Translations under genes and position numbers: made by a program | NCBI RefSeq assembly: GCF_025947365.1 | Contig: NZ_CP110012.1 | Coordinates: forward strand, 3,224,001-3,288,000 | DNA length: 64,000 bases | Origin: Flavobacterium sp. N502540 | GTDB taxonomy: Bacteria; Bacteroidota; Bacteroidia; Flavobacteriales; Flavobacteriaceae | Reading direction: 5' to 3' | Notes under the pieces: model-generated | Told to the model about the DNA's origin: nothing | What the model saw: the letters and a program-made list of their open reading frames with translations, nothing else | The model's database searches: none | Part shown: positions 1-8,532 of the stretch, one piece after another | Layout: each line of letters opens with the position of its first letter | Position numbering within the stretch: position 1 is the stretch's first letter

Positions 1-342
1 CAAAAATAGAGATTTCGTTAAATATAATGTATTGAAATAGCTGTTTTGCTTTTATTTTTGTTGTAATATTAGAAAAAGACTTCTTAATTGATAATAATGT
101 TTTTTTAGCCATTGCGAATTATTAAAATGACAATACAGACTAAAATATAGTATGAAAAATCGCTGTAAGGCTAACAAATACGGTGGTCTTTTTGTTAAAT
201 ATCAAACGTTTTAGTGGTTTCTAGTTAATATTAACAAATTATTTATTTAACCATTTCTTTGCTTTCAAAAAGAATAAACGTTTCGTGCATATCACTCTCG
301 TTTTTTAATTGAAAAAGATTTTACTATTAAGTTGATTTTTGC
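1..342. other. Intergenic DNA upstream of sucC
   Basis: This A+T-rich stretch holds no open frame that looks coding on either strand. I see no RNA gene or strong hairpin in it. Its right end leads into the sucC promoter. Confidence 0.6.
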
Positions 343-350
343 TACTTTTG
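343..350 (+). promoter_or_regulatory. sucC promoter -7 box
   Basis: TACTTTTG matches the Bacteroidota -7 consensus TAnnTTTG. No TTG lies at the ideal upstream distance. Transcription should start near 354, which is downstream of a possible TTG start at 339 and so supports the ATG at 399 as the real sucC start. Confidence 0.6.
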
Positions 351-398
351 TCGCACTTTTATTCTGAAATAAATTCAGAACCAGACAAATTCTATATT

Positions 399-1592
399 AT
401 GAACATACACGAATATCAAGGAAAAGAAATTTTAGCAAGTTACGGAGTACGCATTCAACGCGGAATTGTGGCTAACAATGCGGTTGAAGCTGTGGCTGCT
501 GCAAAACAATTAACTGCCGAAACTGGTACAGGATGGCATGTGATAAAAGCACAAATTCACGCAGGTGGACGTGGAAAAGGTGGTGGAGTGAAGTTGGCTA
601 AAAACTTGCAACAAGTTGAAGAAATTGCTGAACAAATCATCGGAATGCAATTGATTACTCCTCAAACTTCTGCTGAGGGTAAAAAAGTAAACAAAGTTTT
701 AGTTGCTGAAGATGTTTACTATCCTGGTGAAAGCGAAACTTCTGAGTTTTATGTTTCTGTTTTATTGAATAGAGGTACAGGACGTAACATGATTATGTAT
801 TCTACTGAAGGTGGAATGGATATCGAAGAAGTTGCTGAGCATACACCACACTTAATCTTTACAGAAGAAATTGATCCAACTGTTGGATTACAAGGTTTTC
901 AGGCAAGAAGAATTGCTTTTAACTTAGGTGTTACTGGAAATGCTTTTAAAGAAATGGTGAAATTCATCGATGCTTTATACAACGCTTACGTTGGTTCTGA
1001 TGCATCTATGTTCGAAATCAACCCGGTTTTGAAAACTTCAGATAACAAAATTCTTGCTGTTGACGCTAAAGTAAATATCGACGATAATGCTTTATACAGA
1101 CAACCAAAATATGCTGAGATGAGAGATATCCGTGAGGAGAATCCAATCGAGGTTGAAGCTAAAGAAGTAGGATTGAACTATGTAGATCTTGACGGTACTG
1201 TAGGTTGTATGGTAAACGGAGCTGGTCTTGCAATGGCAACTATGGATTTAATTAAATATGCTGGTTTTGAGCCTGCTAACTTCTTAGATGTTGGTGGAAC
1301 TGCTGATGCTAAACGTGTTGAAACAGCTTTCCGTATTATCTTAAAAGATCCAAACGTAAAAGCTATTTTGATCAATATCTTCGGAGGAATCGTTCGTTGT
1401 GACCGTGTTGCTCAAGGTGTTGTTGATGCTTACAAAAACATGGGTGATGCTATCAATGTGCCAATTATCGTTCGTTTGCAAGGAACAAATGCTGAAATTG
1501 CAAAAGAATTAATTGACAACTCAGGTATGCCAATTTTATCAGCTGTTCAATTTCAGGAAGCTGCTGACCAAGTTAAAGCTGCTCTTTCTTAA
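399..1592 (+). CDS. sucC: Succinate-CoA ligase [ADP-forming] subunit beta
   Basis: This is the nucleotide-binding beta subunit of succinyl-CoA synthetase, which couples succinyl-CoA cleavage to ATP formation in the TCA cycle in the cytoplasm. The 397-residue product begins MNIHEYQGKE, has an N-terminal ATP-grasp domain, and has a C-terminal CoA-ligase domain with the motifs FLDVGGTAD and NIFGGIVRCD. Its length fits the family (E. coli SucC has 388 residues). The frame is open from a TTG at 339, but the promoter box at 343-350 and family alignment favour the ATG at 399. The alpha subunit gene sucD is not in this window. A terminator follows directly, so sucC appears to be transcribed alone. 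Confidence 0.97.
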   Translation: MNIHEYQGKEILASYGVRIQRGIVANNAVEAVAAAKQLTAETGTGWHVIKAQIHAGGRGKGGGVKLAKNLQQVEEIAEQIIGMQLITPQTSAEGKKVNKVLVAEDVYYPGESETSEFYVSVLLNRGTGRNMIMYSTEGGMDIEEVAEHTPHLIFTEEIDPTVGLQGFQARRIAFNLGVTGNAFKEMVKFIDALYNAYVGSDASMFEINPVLKTSDNKILAVDAKVNIDDNALYRQPKYAEMRDIREENPIEVEAKEVGLNYVDLDGTVGCMVNGAGLAMATMDLIKYAGFEPANFLDVGGTADAKRVETAFRIILKDPNVKAILINIFGGIVRCDRVAQGVVDAYKNMGDAINVPIIVRLQGTNAEIAKELIDNSGMPILSAVQFQEAADQVKAALS

Positions 1593-1619
1593 TTCAATAA
1601 GAAATCAATTTATATAGAA

Positions 1620-1650
1620 AATCCATTCCGAAAGGAGTGGATTTTTTTTT
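1620..1650 (+). terminator. Intrinsic terminator of sucC
   Basis: A 10-bp stem (AATCCATTCC with GGAGTGGATT, one G-T pair) closes a GAAA tetraloop. It is followed by a run of T residues. Confidence 0.9.
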
Positions 1651-1658
1651 GTTTTTAT

Positions 1659-1823
1659 AACCGCAAAGCACGCAAAGTTTTTTAGCCCCGAATTCACGAA
1701 TTATTTTTTATAATCTTAGAGAATAAAAATTCGTGAATTCGTGGCTTTTTTAAACGAATAGCTTTGTGAACTTTGCGTTTCTATTGGCAATACTAAGTTA
1801 AATTCTTAACGCCCTTTGCGGTT
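1659..1823. repeat. Dispersed palindromic intergenic repeat, copy 1
   Basis: The element starts with AACCGCAAAG and ends with its complement CTTTGCGGTT. Inside are further inverted pairs, including CGAATTCACGAATT with AATTCGTGAATTCG, and GCAAAGTTT with motifs like AACTTTGCG. A related copy lies at 7360-7542. It fills the gap between convergent genes and encodes nothing obvious. It may fold as RNA and help end transcription, which is an inference. Confidence 0.75.
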
Positions 1824-1837
1824 AAATGATCTCTGAC

Positions 1838-2641
1838 CTATTTTAAAACTGTTGCCAATTCTACAATTTCAAATTCAGGATTGTGTTCTACAAATTCCCT
1901 GATCATAGCGGTATGTCCGGCACCTAATAAAACCATTATTTTGTTGTCTTTACTTTCGGTTAGTTTTTGAATTAAAGCATACATATAAAGGTTTCTTCTG
2001 TACCATTCCGAAACTAAGTAAGCCCCAACAAAATCGTCCGTTTTGCCTCCTTTAGTAGCTGTTTCAACATACCAGCCAATATTGTCTTCATTCGATTTTT
2101 TGGTATTGATGTCTAACAGCAGTTCAGTCAGTGAATATTTGGCAATTTTTTCATTTTGACTCTTTTCATAATATTTCATAGTTTCTTCATTCTTTTTGAT
2201 TAGATCAAACTGACCGGCGGCTGTCATTCCTTTTACCAGACTGTCATATGGAAAATCGGTGTTGTTGTAATCAATACCATATAACTTTTTATGACCTAGT
2301 TTTTTAGCTGATCTTAATGCTACCTGTACAATTTCATCTGATTGTTTATGAAGTAAACTGTCCGTATTTCTATTATAGAATTTGTCCAGTTTGTCCTGTT
2401 TTTGGTAATTCCATTCGACAAAGATTTTATCCGGACCAAATTTTTTAATTTTATTGGCGATGTTCTCCAGTTCCTTTTGGCTTCTGTCTGACATCACATT
2501 AAAGCTGTTGATTTTAGCAACGTCGAGTCCCGGGTTTTCAAAATGGAAGGTTCCAAGTAAAAGTATTTGTTTTTTCTTTGACTGTCCGGAAACGGTATTA
2601 AATGTGATAACAGCAAGTAATAGTAAGATGATTTTTTTCAT
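1838..2641 (-). CDS. Secreted DUF5694 / TraB-TIKI-like protein
   Basis: The 267-residue protein has a signal peptide (MKKIILLLLAVITFNTVSGQ). The mature part shows features of the TraB/TIKI/ChaN-like superfamily: a GTFHF motif soon after the signal peptide, an FVEW motif around residue 75, and LLGAGHTAMI near the C-terminus. In that superfamily the conserved His and Glu residues are thought to bind metal. The substrate of this subgroup is unknown to me. A peptidase or hydrolase role outside the inner membrane is only an inference. It is convergent with sucC and has its own promoter box at 2666-2673. Confidence 0.75.
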   Translation of the reverse strand: MKKIILLLLAVITFNTVSGQSKKKQILLLGTFHFENPGLDVAKINSFNVMSDRSQKELENIANKIKKFGPDKIFVEWNYQKQDKLDKFYNRNTDSLLHKQSDEIVQVALRSAKKLGHKKLYGIDYNNTDFPYDSLVKGMTAAGQFDLIKKNEETMKYYEKSQNEKIAKYSLTELLLDINTKKSNEDNIGWYVETATKGGKTDDFVGAYLVSEWYRRNLYMYALIQKLTESKDNKIMVLLGAGHTAMIREFVEHNPEFEIVELATVLK

Positions 2642-2665
2642 GATGATTGGTTTTTAAATTCAGGA

Positions 2666-2673
2666 CAAATGTA
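2666..2673 (-). promoter_or_regulatory. Promoter -7 box of the DUF5694 gene
   Basis: On the minus strand this reads TACATTTG and matches TAnnTTTG. It lies 24 bp upstream of the ATG at 2641. Confidence 0.5.
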
Positions 2674-2835
2674 GCATAGCTTTTCAGGTGAAATTTTAGT
2701 TTTTGATGAACGTCAAATTTCAATTTGTAAACTCGTGGAATTTAAGGTTTAAAAATTTGGTGTATCGTTTTTGATGGTTCGTCACCCAAAAGAGAGGTTT
2801 TGTATAAATATAGTATCCATATGAAGTCATAGTTG

Positions 2836-2843
2836 TATTTTTG
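2836..2843 (+). promoter_or_regulatory. Promoter -7 box of the LytS-like kinase gene
   Basis: TATTTTTG matches TAnnTTTG and lies 19 bp before the ATG at 2863. No clear TTG sits at the expected upstream distance. Confidence 0.45.
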
Positions 2844-2862
2844 AAAGGACAACAACATTATT

Positions 2863-3903
2863 ATGAAGCTGAAAATACCATTGTCTTATCATATCTTTCT
2901 TTTTCTGGGATTGTATATCACCTCTAATCTTTGGGAAATTGGGATAAACAATCGGGATTTGGATCTTGTATTCAACAGGATTTCCTTTATGTTTAACATT
3001 AGTTTTATAGTGGTAATCTTTATTGTCTACTTTTTGAATTTTCACACTTTTTGTAAATGGTTTTTAAACAAAAAGAAAATTCTTTTGTTTGTGATTAGCA
3101 TTCCTGTCTCCTTGTTGATTTTTGCTGCGATACGTTATTTTGTTCAGGAAGTGATACTATATGAGCTCACAGGAATTCATAATTATGCAAAAGAAACCAG
3201 AGAGATCAGCTATTATATTAAGGACAATTTTTTCTTTGGCCTGCCTGCTGTTGTTTTAAGCAGTCTGGCTTATCTGTTTTTTCATTTTCAGGAAACGCAA
3301 AAACAAAATCAGGAATTAGTATTAGAAAATAAAAAGGCAGAACTTCAAATGTTGAAATCGCAGGTGAGTCCGCATTTTTTGTTTAACACCTTAAATTCCT
3401 TTTACAGTCAGCTGGTTTTGAAAGAGGATGAAATGGCTTCGGATATTTTGGTACTTTCGGATTTGCTGCGTTATGTGATTACAGAAACGGAGAAAGATGA
3501 GGTATTGCTTTCTAAAGAAATTCAATTTGTAGAAAACTACATTCATTTGCAGAAAAAAAGATTTGAAGATCAGCTTTACCTGGATTTTGTAATTGAAGGA
3601 AATTATTCAACAGAAAAGATTCTTCCGTCGGTGCTGGTACATTTTATGGAGAACGTTTTCAAACATGGAAAATTGAATAAAGAAGAGGAGAAAGCGGTTA
3701 TTGCTATCGTAATAAAAGAAAATTTTTTAGAGCTGTCAACCTTTAACTATAATGGTGCAGGTGAAAATTATTCTTCAACCGGAATCGGTTTTGATAATCT
3801 TTGCAAACGCTTGGAGCATGCTTATAAAGGTGAGTTTACACTCGAGAAAATAGCAGAAAAGAATACCTTTAAAACTTATTTAAAAATACCATTAAAAAAG
3901 TAA
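2863..3903 (+). CDS. LytS/YehU-family sensor histidine kinase
   Basis: This inner-membrane sensor kinase has 346 residues. Four hydrophobic segments lie near residues 10-28, 41-61, 73-93 and 124-142, followed by a short coiled coil. The His_kinase domain follows, with the phospho-accepting His at about 171 in QVSPHFLFNTLN. An HATPase-type region has the N-box Asn near 264 (FMENVFKHGK) and a GIGFDNL glycine motif near 307. It has no extracellular sensing domain of any size. The LytTR regulator starts one base after its stop codon, so the two form a two-component operon. The signal is unknown. Confidence 0.92.
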   Translation: MKLKIPLSYHIFLFLGLYITSNLWEIGINNRDLDLVFNRISFMFNISFIVVIFIVYFLNFHTFCKWFLNKKKILLFVISIPVSLLIFAAIRYFVQEVILYELTGIHNYAKETREISYYIKDNFFFGLPAVVLSSLAYLFFHFQETQKQNQELVLENKKAELQMLKSQVSPHFLFNTLNSFYSQLVLKEDEMASDILVLSDLLRYVITETEKDEVLLSKEIQFVENYIHLQKKRFEDQLYLDFVIEGNYSTEKILPSVLVHFMENVFKHGKLNKEEEKAVIAIVIKENFLELSTFNYNGAGENYSSTGIGFDNLCKRLEHAYKGEFTLEKIAEKNTFKTYLKIPLKK

Positions 3904-3904
3904 T

Positions 3905-4612
3905 ATGAAATTGAAGTGTATCATTGTTGATGATGAACCGCCCGCAACGCGTATTCTGGAAAATTATATCGGGAAAGTATCTTTTTTGGAAAAAACAGCT
4001 GTTTTCAATGATGCGTTGAAAGCATTGGAATTTCTAAATACACATAGTGTTGATGTTATTTTTCTGGATATTCAGATGCCGCAGCTAACGGGTTTGCAGC
4101 TTTCGAGAATCATTTCTAAAGAGATAAAAGTAATTTTTACAACGGCTTATCCCGATTTTGCTTTAGAGGGATTTGAATTGAATGCTGTAGATTATTTACT
4201 AAAACCAATCGCTTTCGAAAGGTTTTATCAGGCGGTTTCCAAACTAAATGGGAATTCAAAAACAGAAGTGGTATCGAATAACAATTCGGCTGAATTTATT
4301 TTTATTAAAACTGATGGAAAAAATAAATTTGTAAAGTTGTTTTTAGAGGAGATTTTATATGTAGAAAGTCTTCAGAATTATGTTTGCATTCATACTGGCA
4401 ACCAACAAATTATTACGCATTCGTCCCTGAAGAATGTTGTTGAATCACTGCCCGAAAAAGGTTTTGTCCAAATTCATAAATCGTATGTGGTAGCTTTAAA
4501 ACATATTGAGTCAACAGATAGTTTCTCTGTTTTTATAAATGGCAAAGAACTCCCGATTGGGGCTACTTTTAAAGATGCTTTCTTCGAACTAATTGACCAA
4601 AATAAGATATAA
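3905..4612 (+). CDS. LytTR-family response regulator
   Basis: The 235-residue cytoplasmic regulator has a receiver domain at about residues 1-115, with acidic residues IIVDDE, a phospho-acceptor Asp at 55 (IFLDIQMP) and Lys at 100 (YLLKPI). A LytTR DNA-binding domain follows at about 131-232. It is the partner of the kinase just upstream. Its 3' end has a partial copy at 7190-7361, and the region 4516-4588 matches 7265-7337 at 69 of 73 positions. That makes this gene end one border of a probable insertion carrying the two LpxD-like genes. Confidence 0.93.
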   Translation: MKLKCIIVDDEPPATRILENYIGKVSFLEKTAVFNDALKALEFLNTHSVDVIFLDIQMPQLTGLQLSRIISKEIKVIFTTAYPDFALEGFELNAVDYLLKPIAFERFYQAVSKLNGNSKTEVVSNNNSAEFIFIKTDGKNKFVKLFLEEILYVESLQNYVCIHTGNQQIITHSSLKNVVESLPEKGFVQIHKSYVVALKHIESTDSFSVFINGKELPIGATFKDAFFELIDQNKI

Positions 4613-4944
4613 AAAAACATTCACGATAAGAATAGATTTTTTTAACTACTGATTTTAGATCCGGGTTTAGAGCCGTTCATTTATTGGCGTATTTTAACTA
4701 ATACTTAGAAATATAAGACAATAGCTTTTAGATTGGTTTTTATTTCTAGGTTGTCATTGGTTTAAAATAAAAGCATTTTTAGTTTCTGGTCAGACAAGCT
4801 TCTTCATACTCATTGGGGAGCTTCGATTAAATTAAAAAACAGCCATTTATTACGTCAATTCTTACATTTATTACATTTCTGCTATAATAGTTAATGAAAC
4901 TTTATATTATTGCTAATATATTTTTTTTTGATTTTAAATAGCTT
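4613..4944. other. Intergenic DNA before the LpxD-like genes
   Basis: This 332-base A+T-rich gap has no coding frame and no strong terminator hairpin after the LytTR gene. No -7 box matching TAnnTTTG was found close to the ATG at 4945, so the promoter of the LpxD-like pair is not visible to me. Confidence 0.5.
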
Positions 4945-5889
4945 ATGAAATTCCCAAGAGCTTATTCCTTAGGTGAGATTGCAGATTTGCTTGATTGTAA
5001 ATTTATTGGTGACCAAAATTTTCAGGTTTTAGGAATGAATGAAATTCATGTTATTACGCCAGGAGATATTGTTTTTGTTGACCACCCAAAATATTATAAA
5101 AAAGCACTAGACTCGGCTGCAACAATTATTCTGATTAATAAGGCTGTCGATTGTCCCGAAGGAAAAGCACTGCTAATTTCTGATAATCCATTTAAAGATT
5201 TTAATAAACTAACGAAGCATTTTAGACCATTTCAGGCAGCACAGGCAGCAATAGCATCTTCTTCGACTATTGGGGAAGGAACCGTAATTATATCCAATTG
5301 TTTTGTAGGGAATCACGTGACTATTGGGGGTAATTGTTTACTCTATCCGAATGTTGTTCTTTATGATCATACGGTAATTGGCGATAACGTTACTATTCAG
5401 GCCGGAACAGTTTTGGGATCGGATGCTTTTTATTATAAAAAAGGCGCGGATGGTTTTGATCAGTTACTATCCGGCGGAAGAGTTGTGATACAAGACAATG
5501 TCAACATTGGAGCGCTTTGTACGATTGACAGAGGAGTTTCAGGAGATACCATAATTGGAGAAGGAACTAAGCTGGATGATCAAATTCATATAGGGCATGA
5601 TACCGTCATAGGGAAAATGTGCCTGATTGCTTCACAGACCGGTATTGCGGGTTGTGTGCGTATTGAATATGAAGTTACGATCTGGGGACAAGTGGGGATT
5701 ATAAGCGGGGTTACAATAGGAAAGAAAGCTATACTATTGGCACAATCGGGAGTTGGTAAATCTTTAGAAGGTGGCAAATCTTATTTAGGATCACCAGCAA
5801 TTGAATCCCGAAAAATGATAAAGCAATTAGTCACTTATAATAAACTTTCTGAAACTATAAGTAAACAAAATACAGAATCAGATATATAA
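4945..5889 (+). CDS. LpxD-like hexapeptide-repeat N-acyltransferase (first of two)
   Basis: The 314-residue protein has an LpxD-type N-terminal domain (about 1-100) followed by a left-handed parallel beta-helix built of hexapeptide repeats (about 105-275). LpxD transfers a 3-hydroxyacyl chain to the amino group of UDP-3-O-acylglucosamine in lipid A synthesis. The His expected to act as catalytic base is present at about 218 in IHIGHDTVIG. No lpxA, lpxC/fabZ or lpxB lies nearby, so this is probably a paralogue with its own substrate, perhaps another amino sugar. It sits with the next gene inside a segment bordered by direct repeats of the LytTR gene end. Confidence 0.82.
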   Translation: MKFPRAYSLGEIADLLDCKFIGDQNFQVLGMNEIHVITPGDIVFVDHPKYYKKALDSAATIILINKAVDCPEGKALLISDNPFKDFNKLTKHFRPFQAAQAAIASSSTIGEGTVIISNCFVGNHVTIGGNCLLYPNVVLYDHTVIGDNVTIQAGTVLGSDAFYYKKGADGFDQLLSGGRVVIQDNVNIGALCTIDRGVSGDTIIGEGTKLDDQIHIGHDTVIGKMCLIASQTGIAGCVRIEYEVTIWGQVGIISGVTIGKKAILLAQSGVGKSLEGGKSYLGSPAIESRKMIKQLVTYNKLSETISKQNTESDI

Positions 5890-5965
5890 TAATTTCTGGA
5901 GCTGACGAAGTGTGGTTTAGGATGTCAGTTTCCCAGTTTGAATTTTCTCATAAAAAAATAAAAGG

Positions 5966-6964
5966 ATGAAATCGTATTCTATTCAGGAATTGAGTGAGGT
6001 TGTTAATGGGATTATCTGGGGCACAGCCTTGTTGTCGCAGAGAATTAATGGTGTGGAGCAATTAGATAAAGCTATCAATACAGAAATATCATTTATTGGA
6101 AGTAAAAAATATGAAAAGGAATGGAAGAATTCCAAAGCAGTTGTAGCTGTTGTTAACGAAGATATTTCGATAGATCCCGGAGAAGACCGTGTATTTATAA
6201 AAGTCGGGAATGCCGATTTGGCAATGGCACAAATATTAGGTCTTTTTGCCCCTTCTGCTCCAATATTTCGCAATAATATTCATGTTACTGCTGTTGTGGA
6301 TGAATCCGCAATTATAGGTAAAAATGTTCGTATTGGAGCAGGATGTTATATCGGATTCGGAGTAAAACTGAGTGATAATGTAACTATTTACCCCAATGTA
6401 ACTATTTTTGACGCATGTGAGATCGGAGAAAATACTATTATTTGGTCTGGAACCGTAATGCGGGAACGCTGTTATATTGGCAGTGATTGTGTCATTTATC
6501 CTAATGTGACTATCGGAGCAGATGGTTTTGGTTACCGCCCCTGTAAAGAAAAAGGATTGGTTAAAATTCCTCAGATCGGAAATGTAATTATCGGAAATGA
6601 AGTAGAGATTGGCGCTAACACCTGTATTGATCGGGCAAAATTTAGTTCCACTGTTATTGGAGATGGCTGTAAAATTGATAATTTGGTCCAGATAGGTCAC
6701 AACTGTAAACTGGGTAAGTTTTGCATTATAGCAGGAAGTACTGCTTTAGGAGGTTCCGTAACTTTAGGAAACGGTGTAATCCTTGCAGGAGGAGTTGGTG
6801 TAAAAGATCATGTTACTATTGGCGATGGAGCCGTAATTGGAGTAAGGTCGGTAGTTATCAGTAATGTTGCCTTTGGAAAAACAGTGTTAGGTTATCCAGC
6901 CATAGAATCACGTAAAGCTTTAAAACAATGGGGGTTGTTAAAAACAATGGTTTCAGAGGGATAG
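5966..6964 (+). CDS. LpxD-like hexapeptide-repeat N-acyltransferase (second of two)
   Basis: The 332-residue protein has the same architecture as its upstream neighbour: an LpxD-type N-terminal domain (about 1-100) and a long hexapeptide beta-helix (about 105-310). The presumed catalytic His is at about 245 in [10 protein letters not shown], and the GADGFGY motif typical of LpxD is present near 184-190. The longer helix and this motif make it closer to classical LpxD than the first copy. The gap to the upstream gene is 76 bp, so co-transcription is likely. The two may acylate different positions or different sugars, which is an inference. Confidence 0.85.
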   Translation: MKSYSIQELSEVVNGIIWGTALLSQRINGVEQLDKAINTEISFIGSKKYEKEWKNSKAVVAVVNEDISIDPGEDRVFIKVGNADLAMAQILGLFAPSAPIFRNNIHVTAVVDESAIIGKNVRIGAGCYIGFGVKLSDNVTIYPNVTIFDACEIGENTIIWSGTVMRERCYIGSDCVIYPNVTIGADGFGYRPCKEKGLVKIPQIGNVIIGNEVEIGANTCIDRAKFSSTVIGDGCKIDNLVQIGHNCKLGKFCIIAGSTALGGSVTLGNGVILAGGVGVKDHVTIGDGAVIGVRSVVISNVAFGKTVLGYPAIESRKALKQWGLLKTMVSEG

Positions 6965-7189
6965 GGAAATTACTGTTTCGACTTTTTACGTATCTAAAAA
7001 TGTCATTTTTGAGTTATTTTTATCTGCTGTAATTTTAATTTATGTCAGTCATAATTTTAAGGTAGAATAAAGTAAATCTTTCCATTTAGATGTTGAAAAA
7101 GAAACGGTTTAAAATAAAAACTAAGTATATGATTATAGGGTCAACAAATCATAAATATTAGATATTTATATTTAAAAATATACTTAAAT

Positions 7190-7361
7190 TGTTGTCTGAA
7201 AGAAGTTTGTTCAGATGCATAAAATTTATGTGGTGGTTTTAAAACAAATAGAATCTTATAGACAAGATAGTTTCTCCGTTTTTATAAATGGCAAAGAACT
7301 CCCGATTGGGGCAACTTTTAAAGATGCTTTTTTTGAAAAAATAGAAGGGAATAAAATTTAA
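7190..7361 (+). pseudogene. Truncated 3' end of a LytTR regulator gene
   Basis: Read from 7206 this frame gives FVQMHKIYVVVLKQIES, then SFSVFINGKELPIGATFKD, and stops at 7359-7361. It matches the last 45 or so codons of the intact LytTR gene at 3905-4612. The DNA at 7265-7337 is nearly identical to 4516-4588 (4 mismatches in 73). Upstream of 7206 the similarity continues weakly but shifted by one base, and there is no start codon, receiver domain or ribosome site. It is a dead fragment. The copy is in direct orientation and 2.75 kb from the original. Confidence 0.9.
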
Positions 7362-7542
7362 CCGCAAAGGGCGCAAAGTTTTTTCTTAGATTGCGCTTAG
7401 TAACCGCAAGGAGCGCAAAGTTTTTTTCTTAGATTGTGCTTAATAAACGCAAAGTTCGCATAGCTTTATCCATTATAGCTTTGCGAACTTTGCGTTTGTA
7501 TAGATTCTTATAGTTAAAAATCCTTGCGCTCTTTGCGGTTAA
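7360..7542. repeat. Dispersed palindromic intergenic repeat, copy 2
   Basis: The element starts with AACCGCAAAG and ends with CTTTGCGGTT, like the copy at 1659-1823. It contains two direct subunits beginning near 7360 and 7401 and an inner inverted pair around ACGCAAAGTTCGC and GCGAACTTTGCGT. It begins inside the stop codon of the LytTR remnant. Confidence 0.75.
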
Positions 7543-7552
7543 ACAAACAGTG

Positions 7553-8017
7553 CTATTTTTTATTCTTACCGTTTTTATATACTACTTTCTCTACCACTAC
7601 TGGTTTTCCATTGCCTTTTGGAAACTCTTTCTTCTTAGGTCTTTTATCAGCTGAACTTGATTTTGATGGACTTTGATCGCCTCTTGCTCTTTCAGAATCT
7701 TTAGGAGCGGCTTTAAATTCAGGTCTGTCCTTTGTGCTGTCTTTCTTTGGAATCTGAGCTTTGTGCTTGGCTAAAACATCATTCGGGTTTTTCGGGTTTT
7801 CTTTCGTTCCTCTTAAATGAATTACCAGTCCGTTTAAGAAATTACGTAAAACCTGATCACCACATTCCATATAATTTGGGTGATCTTCGGCTCTAAAAAA
7901 AGCGCCCAATTCTGATTTTGAAATTCTGAAATCTACTAATTCTAAAATTTCTACTATTTGGTCGTCACGAAGCATCAAAGCCACGCGAAGTTTTTTTAGG
8001 ATATCGTTGTTTGTCAT
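7553..8017 (-). CDS. DUF1456 family protein (YehS-like)
   Basis: The 154-residue cytoplasmic protein starts MTNNDILKKLRVAL. It has two related short helical repeats (about 1-35 and 40-72), the second with RAEDHPNYMECGDQVLRNFL, which is typical of DUF1456. The last 65 residues are a low-complexity, strongly basic tail rich in Lys, Ser and Pro that ends in KNGKNKK. It may bind nucleic acid, but the family has no established function that I know of. It lies between the two displaced gene remnants (7190-7361 and 8237-8475), so it probably belongs to the ancestral backbone rather than to the inserted cargo. Confidence 0.85.
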   Translation of the reverse strand: MTNNDILKKLRVALMLRDDQIVEILELVDFRISKSELGAFFRAEDHPNYMECGDQVLRNFLNGLVIHLRGTKENPKNPNDVLAKHKAQIPKKDSTKDRPEFKAAPKDSERARGDQSPSKSSSADKRPKKKEFPKGNGKPVVVEKVVYKNGKNKK

Positions 8018-8025
8018 TTTTTGTT

Positions 8026-8060
8026 TTTTAGTTTCAAGTTTGTTTTAAGTTTCAAGTTCC
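8026..8060. repeat. Short GTTTCAA-type simple repeat
   Basis: AGTTTCAAGTT occurs twice here with a partial copy between. The same 7-base unit (GTTTCAA or GTTTCAG) is reiterated at 37085-37165 and 62199-62239. Confidence 0.5.
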
Positions 8061-8236
8061 CATAATCTTCGTCGGAATCACAAACTATACACTTAATTTT
8101 TTACAAAGGTACATTTTAAAAGTAATTATTATGATACAGGGTGTTTTAATTTTTTTTACAACGAATCGTAAGAATTAAAATTGGAACGCAATATAGCTAG
8201 TGAAAATTCATGTATTCGCGGCAGGTTCTTTCGCTT

Positions 8237-8475
8237 TTATTTAAAATTACAATTGTTTAAGATATTTATTAATTGATCTAAATCGGATTTTAAGTGTTGG
8301 GCTGTAATTACAATTCGATTACTATCTCTCGAATTTTTTTGATACCTGAAATTGGCAATAATAATTTTATTTGCTTTTAATGTTTCGATTGGATTTTCAT
8401 CTTTTAAATAAAGCAAAATATATTTATAAGAAATATCTTTAAATTTTGATGTAAAAACGAATTTTAGTAAAATAA
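8237..8475 (-). pseudogene. Truncated 3' end of a BioF/KBL-like PLP enzyme gene
   Basis: The minus strand encodes a C-terminal fragment containing ANKIIIANFRYQKNSRD, then RIVITAQHLKSDLDQ, and stops at 8237-8239. It aligns with the last 70-80 residues of the intact PLP enzyme at 13248-14279. The DNA at 8300-8374 matches 13311-13385 at 73 of 75 positions. On both sides the DNA diverges while the protein stays recognisable, for example LLYLKDENPIETLKANK against LIYIEMERITDILNANK. There is no 5' part of the gene. It lies just left of the susC gene. Confidence 0.9.
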
Positions 8476-8532
8476 AGTCTGTAAATTACAGGTCTAACAA
8501 ACCAAATTATTAACCATTATTAACTAAAATTT

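Noticed and set aside
339..398. TTG start extending sucC by 20 residues
   Set aside because: The -7 promoter box at 343-350 lies inside this extension and family homology begins at the ATG at 399.
6236..6700. 154-codon minus-strand frame opposite the second LpxD-like gene
   Set aside because: It lies wholly inside a well-supported gene, and its composition follows from the hexapeptide repeats on the other strand.
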